Shown: positions 63,249 to 64,000 of the stretch, piece after piece
Position numbering within the stretch: position 1 is the first letter of the stretch
Layout of the letters: each line of letters begins with the position of its first letter
NCBI RefSeq assembly: GCF_013314535.1
Contig: NZ_JABUAE010000009.1
Location: 1-64,000 of the forward strand
Direction of reading: 5' to 3'
From: Bacillus sp. Xin1
GTDB taxonomy: Bacteria > Bacillota > Bacilli > Bacillales > Bacillaceae_G
DNA: 64,000 nt
The notes under the pieces: generated by a model
Database searches by the model: none
What the model was told of the DNA's origin: nothing
The model's input: the letters and a program-made list of their open reading frames with translations, nothing else
Position numbers and translations under genes: made by a program

Positions 63249-63262
63249 TGCCTAAATAGAAA

Positions 63263-63290
63263 ACTCACCACTTAAAAAATGGTGAGTCTT
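63263..63290. terminator. Second hairpin after the TRIC gene
   Basis: ACTCACCA pairs with TGGTGAGT (63263-63287). It may serve the convergent membrane-protein gene; U-run weak. Confidence 0.55.
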
Positions 63291-63362
63291 CCTTTCTCAT
63301 ATACCTCAGTATATCCCTAAAAGATATAGAATAAAAATATCTTGCTACAAAAGGATTTCACC

Positions 63363-63989
63363 CTATTTTTTGAAAAATAGCTTTTGACAATAGAATGACA
63401 GCATATAGACACCTAAACTTTGTAAAATGAATAGACTTGGTATAGTTAAATTACTATATACCATATCTTTATTTAAAAGCTTCATGCCAATATATCCGGT
63501 TATAAGTAACAGGAGGAACATATAACCTTCGCTCTTTTGTTTTTGAATAAGAAAATGTAAAAGCGCAATCGACATAAATAAAGATACAACTAGAAAAATA
63601 AGTTTCTCGCCTTTTAGCAATACCCCATTCATTCCTTCTGCAGATAGTTGATCTACACTCGGCTTAACAGCGGCTAACCTTTCCGTTTCTAACTCATTTA
63701 ATTTCTGATTCAGGCGTTCTTTCATGCTTTTTGCTTGAACCGTTTCTTGTTTATTACGCTCTTCCCCAATTAAAACCGATTGCACATACGCATCATTAGA
63801 GATGGCATACTGCTTTATTCCCATTGCTTGAATTCCGTAATTCATAGCGAAATGAGTTGCATAAAATACAGCCAAAACCCCGATCAGTTTTAACAATACA
63901 TTTTGTTTATCTGCACTTTGGAATATTTCCACTAGTAAAACATATACAATTACTAAAATAAGTATAAATACACCTACTGGATACATCAT
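63363..63989 (-). CDS. Membrane protein of unknown function, possibly 5'-partial
   Basis: The 208-residue protein has two N-terminal membrane segments (about 5-23 and 34-52), a charged helical stretch (about 72-120, many Glu/Lys/Gln, likely coiled coil) and three more hydrophobic segments (about 125-205). I do not recognise the family. The frame stays open to the window end through CC-ATT-AGT-AAT before the two ATGs, and no ribosome binding site is visible in the 11 bases present, so the true start may lie outside the window. Confidence 0.7.
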   Translation of the reverse strand: MMYPVGVFILILVIVYVLLVEIFQSADKQNVLLKLIGVLAVFYATHFAMNYGIQAMGIKQYAISNDAYVQSVLIGEERNKQETVQAKSMKERLNQKLNELETERLAAVKPSVDQLSAEGMNGVLLKGEKLIFLVVSLFMSIALLHFLIQKQKSEGYMFLLLLITGYIGMKLLNKDMVYSNLTIPSLFILQSLGVYMLSFYCQKLFFKK

Positions 63990-64000
63990 ATTACTAATGG

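Overview
The window is low-GC Firmicute chromosome and almost certainly comes from the Bacillus cereus group. Evidence: four copies of a roughly 155-bp element matching bcr1, the repeat specific to that group; sporulation and germination genes (rsfA, cwlJ, gerQ); AGGAGG-type ribosome binding sites; and a gene order that follows the B. subtilis ywi-ywh-ywf-ywd region near the origin (ywiB-argS, speE-speB, pbpG-type PBP, ywhD-ywhC-ywhB, ywfO, rsfA, lipL, pta, hemQ, cwlJ-gerQ, ywdK, ywdI, ywdJ, ung, pdxK). A perfect parS site at 53940-53955 agrees with an origin-proximal location. Most of the window is ordinary core chromosome; I see no prophage, CRISPR array, defence island or biosynthetic cluster.

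Layout. 1-3680: a partial Cna_B-repeat surface adhesin, then a decayed stretch with an IS630-like transposase relic, a perfect 45-nt palindrome and what looks like the 3' end of a group II intron. 3682-10752: argS-ywiB, an S66 carboxypeptidase, a YxeA protein, a PTS IIC-like membrane protein, and the polyamine genes speB and speE. 11134-18813: an MFS pump with its MerR regulator, a GDPD, a class A PBP, ywhD, the M50 protease ywhC, a 4-OT tautomerase and an HD phosphohydrolase. 19138-23175: a Fur-controlled siderophore/iron ABC transporter. 23478-31616: rsfA, a lipoprotein, lipL, pta, hemQ, dacA and the spore-germination pair cwlJ-gerQ. 31681-41417: a broken K+ channel/RCK gene, a purine permease, a HAD phosphatase, ung, a GDSL hydrolase/ABC exporter operon and a LacI regulator. 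41430-46311: threonine/methionine genes (hom-thrC, and metY-metA under a SAM-I riboswitch). 46669-58461: a ClC channel, a YjjG nucleotidase, a YeiL regulator, azoR, a two-component system, pdxK, cstA-ybdD with a LytTR regulator, and a niacin-type transporter. 58776-64000: a glycopolymer cluster (TagA-type transferase, GT4, O-antigen-ligase-like protein), a TRIC channel gene and a membrane protein at the edge.

The most notable observations are these. (1) Two genes, dacA and the K+ channel gene, each carry an in-frame TGA where the family has tryptophan; the dacA stop removes the membrane anchor. (2) A bcr1 copy has inserted into the last codons of the TRIC channel gene and supplies its new C-terminus and stop; the pre-insertion sequence can be reconstructed. 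(3) A second family of 115-200-bp MITE-like elements with ATATAAATCC-type inverted ends occurs about five times. (4) A perfect parS site lies in the loop of a 15-bp hairpin beside a bcr1 copy. All function calls rest on recognising motifs and family resemblance by eye; no database search was run.
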